Assembly (NCBI GenBank): GCA_031289425.1
Contig: JAITPM010000111.1
Coordinates: 1-34,349 of the forward strand
DNA: 34,349 bases
Source: Fusobacteriaceae bacterium
Lineage (GTDB): Bacteria > Fusobacteriota > Fusobacteriia > Fusobacteriales > Fusobacteriaceae
Direction: 5' to 3'
Part shown: positions 34,001-34,349 of the stretch, in pieces
Layout: each line of letters starts with the position of its first letter
Numbering within the stretch: position 1 is the stretch's first letter
The notes under the pieces: generated by a model
Database searches by the model: none
Told to the model about the DNA's origin: nothing
What the model saw: the letters and a program-made list of their open reading frames with translations, nothing else
Translations under genes and position numbers: made by a program

Positions 34001-34349
34001 ATTCTCCTTGAAGGGACAATGGTTGATTATTCAAATGCTTCAAGTACATCGGCTGAAATTACAGCCGCTAGATATAATGATATGCAAAATGTAAGTGTTG
34101 TTTTGCAAGCTAGTGGAGTAAATCTAGGTGTATTCGATAATTTCGCTGCAACATATGATACTGAAGTATCTTATTTAACTAGTTTAGCTTTATTTGCTAA
34201 ATTAGGAAGTTTGACAAATGCTGGTACATATACATATGACAGCTTTCTAATAGATGGGACTTTAAATGTAACAACAAATGGAACTATAAGTTTAGATTCT
34301 AATCCTTTCAAAAATATAACAATGCAAAATGAAGTAGTTACTTTTAGTT
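31049..34349 (+). CDS. Giant autotransporter adhesin, N-terminal 1100 residues (3' end outside window)
   Basis: The frame is open from ATG 31049 to the window end with no stop. The N-terminus has a basic region and hydrophobic signal (MGNNVKK..., about 1-44) of the fusobacterial autotransporter type, a predicted coiled coil (about 46-85, LQTQVEITHQELLDKIV...), a Trp/Tyr-rich block (WYSKPWYPSYFGSLIGW, ~90-107) and a Pro/Val/Thr-rich linker (~178-313). It then runs into a Gly/Asn/Thr-rich passenger of beta-helix character with recurring IIAYASG or IGAFASSGGEI rungs. The C-terminal barrel that would secrete it lies beyond the window. A role in adhesion or surface structure is inferred from the family. 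AGGAGAAGGTG precedes the start. Confidence 0.85.
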   Translation, partial: MGNNVKKLTEKSLKAFLKKKKVGFTVALITAFMITGGLTLGSTAELQTQVEITHQELLDKIVSQKMEIEQMIKDNEDKLWKLKSEQMSRVREGDWYSKPWYPSYFGSLIGWYESSDNVGKDWKGSIRGDTRMDKTRLVFDEALYKVAGGYLSSGWINNTKAYDENTNVYDYEDKIIILPVVRVPELTKPVVPTVAITMPATPAKVNTPIASVPTISPIDVTIVTPSVVPPSAPGTINVVAPTLTPIVVNDPGINPVAPNIVVNPAEPVFSITPNTPGFSMAVKEVGEIPTITVVPPSVDPDLPVPNASPFTDFQFQPSSNADTSTTSQTNTGRILYSGYNPTNSPIGTVLSNTIGDVSIKYGINGRMPAVTYLANNSAGSLTGGTYYIAGGNAGTYNAKTGQIGIHIVWNATIKNVTGHLYGKAAFISVETWHGGKITLDNVTISTIKNQDNTIFYIYPAGYQAINTNHNAHNQRGEFSGTINATIQSNRNSIYVQSGISGSYKIESKGTYILEGFGNTVYSGLGYSPDYSKLSGVSPDGITYGQINGSVDMKPSLQFITAPESYGDENVIIFFNTKMNTASLPAIYNGTGTIATDIKPFIGFYQGQIFASAKIGEKLSTITSSTKQDYGNISGNSDVYVDSNVGIYSKSGQREEIATNADLGAPDRNPSTMADYKLDSIHNLEIGQIDIKFGKFSKNGVMIASENGTVIDIAKEAMGITSKAGIDQLPVVGTTTLKYSSWFSDGTDKIATTEANASINTIIAYASGAFSNTIHGLGTVIGTTLDGKGSEINIHIPLGMVSHGGDTSSEYAIAYFAKEGGIINQKSTTLFNDGTTLETATTVARGYKSIIAYADGTGSIVDVDGSIKAVDGNVSLASNKYQNIGAFASSGGEIVVTGKAEINGIGALADGNNSKVEMENTLNIVNSGLKGAVVAMNNGLIEFVGTINHGVPGAPGDYSEIVPFYADSTGKIDFTGTTTINMYKGILLEGTMVDYSNASSTSAEITAARYNDMQNVSVVLQASGVNLGVFDNFAATYDTEVSYLTSLALFAKLGSLTNAGTYTYDSFLIDGTLNVTTNGTISLDSNPFKNITMQNEVVTFS

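Noticed and set aside
31905-34094. Short ORFs in other frames within the autotransporter region
   Set aside because: Leu/Ile/Val-rich shadows of the long adhesin frame, with no ribosome site.

Overview
The window looks like a chromosomal segment from a low-GC, LPS-making member of the Fusobacteriota, most likely the Leptotrichiaceae (Leptotrichia/Sebaldella/Streptobacillus type). The reasons are very AT-rich DNA, lipid A genes of the LpxI type next to an MsbA-like exporter, paired nifS/nifU genes, and at the right end a very large autotransporter whose N-terminus (MGNNVKK... followed by a coiled coil and a Pro/Val-rich linker) resembles fusobacterial autotransporters. Genus-level placement is inference.

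Layout. 1-6493 (+) is an envelope and housekeeping operon: the tail of lpxA, lpxI, lpxB, msbA, rph, rdgB and hslU, tightly packed or overlapping. 6507-7635 is a single-gene unit for a membrane-anchored protein made of 23-residue MORN-like repeats. 7647-9471 is a nifS-nifU iron-sulfur unit with a strong promoter and a terminator. 9510-10938 is a D,D-carboxypeptidase gene facing a CytX-like permease gene (minus strand) across a shared bidirectional terminator. 12450-15988 is a solitary 1136-residue protein with the full architecture of a type I restriction HsdR subunit of the EcoEI type. Its ATPase motifs are eroded and no hsdM or hsdS is nearby. An ankyrin gene of foreign composition (16063-16923) follows, with a zinc ribbon that has lost two of its four cysteines. 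16955-21070 carries a small membrane protein gene, plsY, gpsA, a group-2 sigma factor and the DNA sliding clamp.

After a terminator and a fresh promoter, 21274-28689 holds a DUF116 protein, a 945-residue TPR envelope protein, a small exported protein, exbB, exbD, tonB, and an NtrC-family regulator with a degenerate receiver, GAFTGA loop, Walker B and arginine-finger regions. This block probably builds and controls an energised outer-membrane transport apparatus.

28711-31048 is accessory: a tyrosine integrase, an 18-bp repeat present at both ends of its region, a 1.1-kb gene-free stretch with paired operator-like repeats, a 23-bp inverted repeat around about 455 bp, and a strong orphan terminator. 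REP-like palindromes of one family occur three times (25778, 27237, 30640). The window ends inside the autotransporter gene.

The most unusual theme is two full-length, uninterrupted ATPase-fold proteins (HsdR-like and NtrC-like) whose catalytic motifs are missing or altered while their DNA-acting parts (nuclease, HTH) look preserved.
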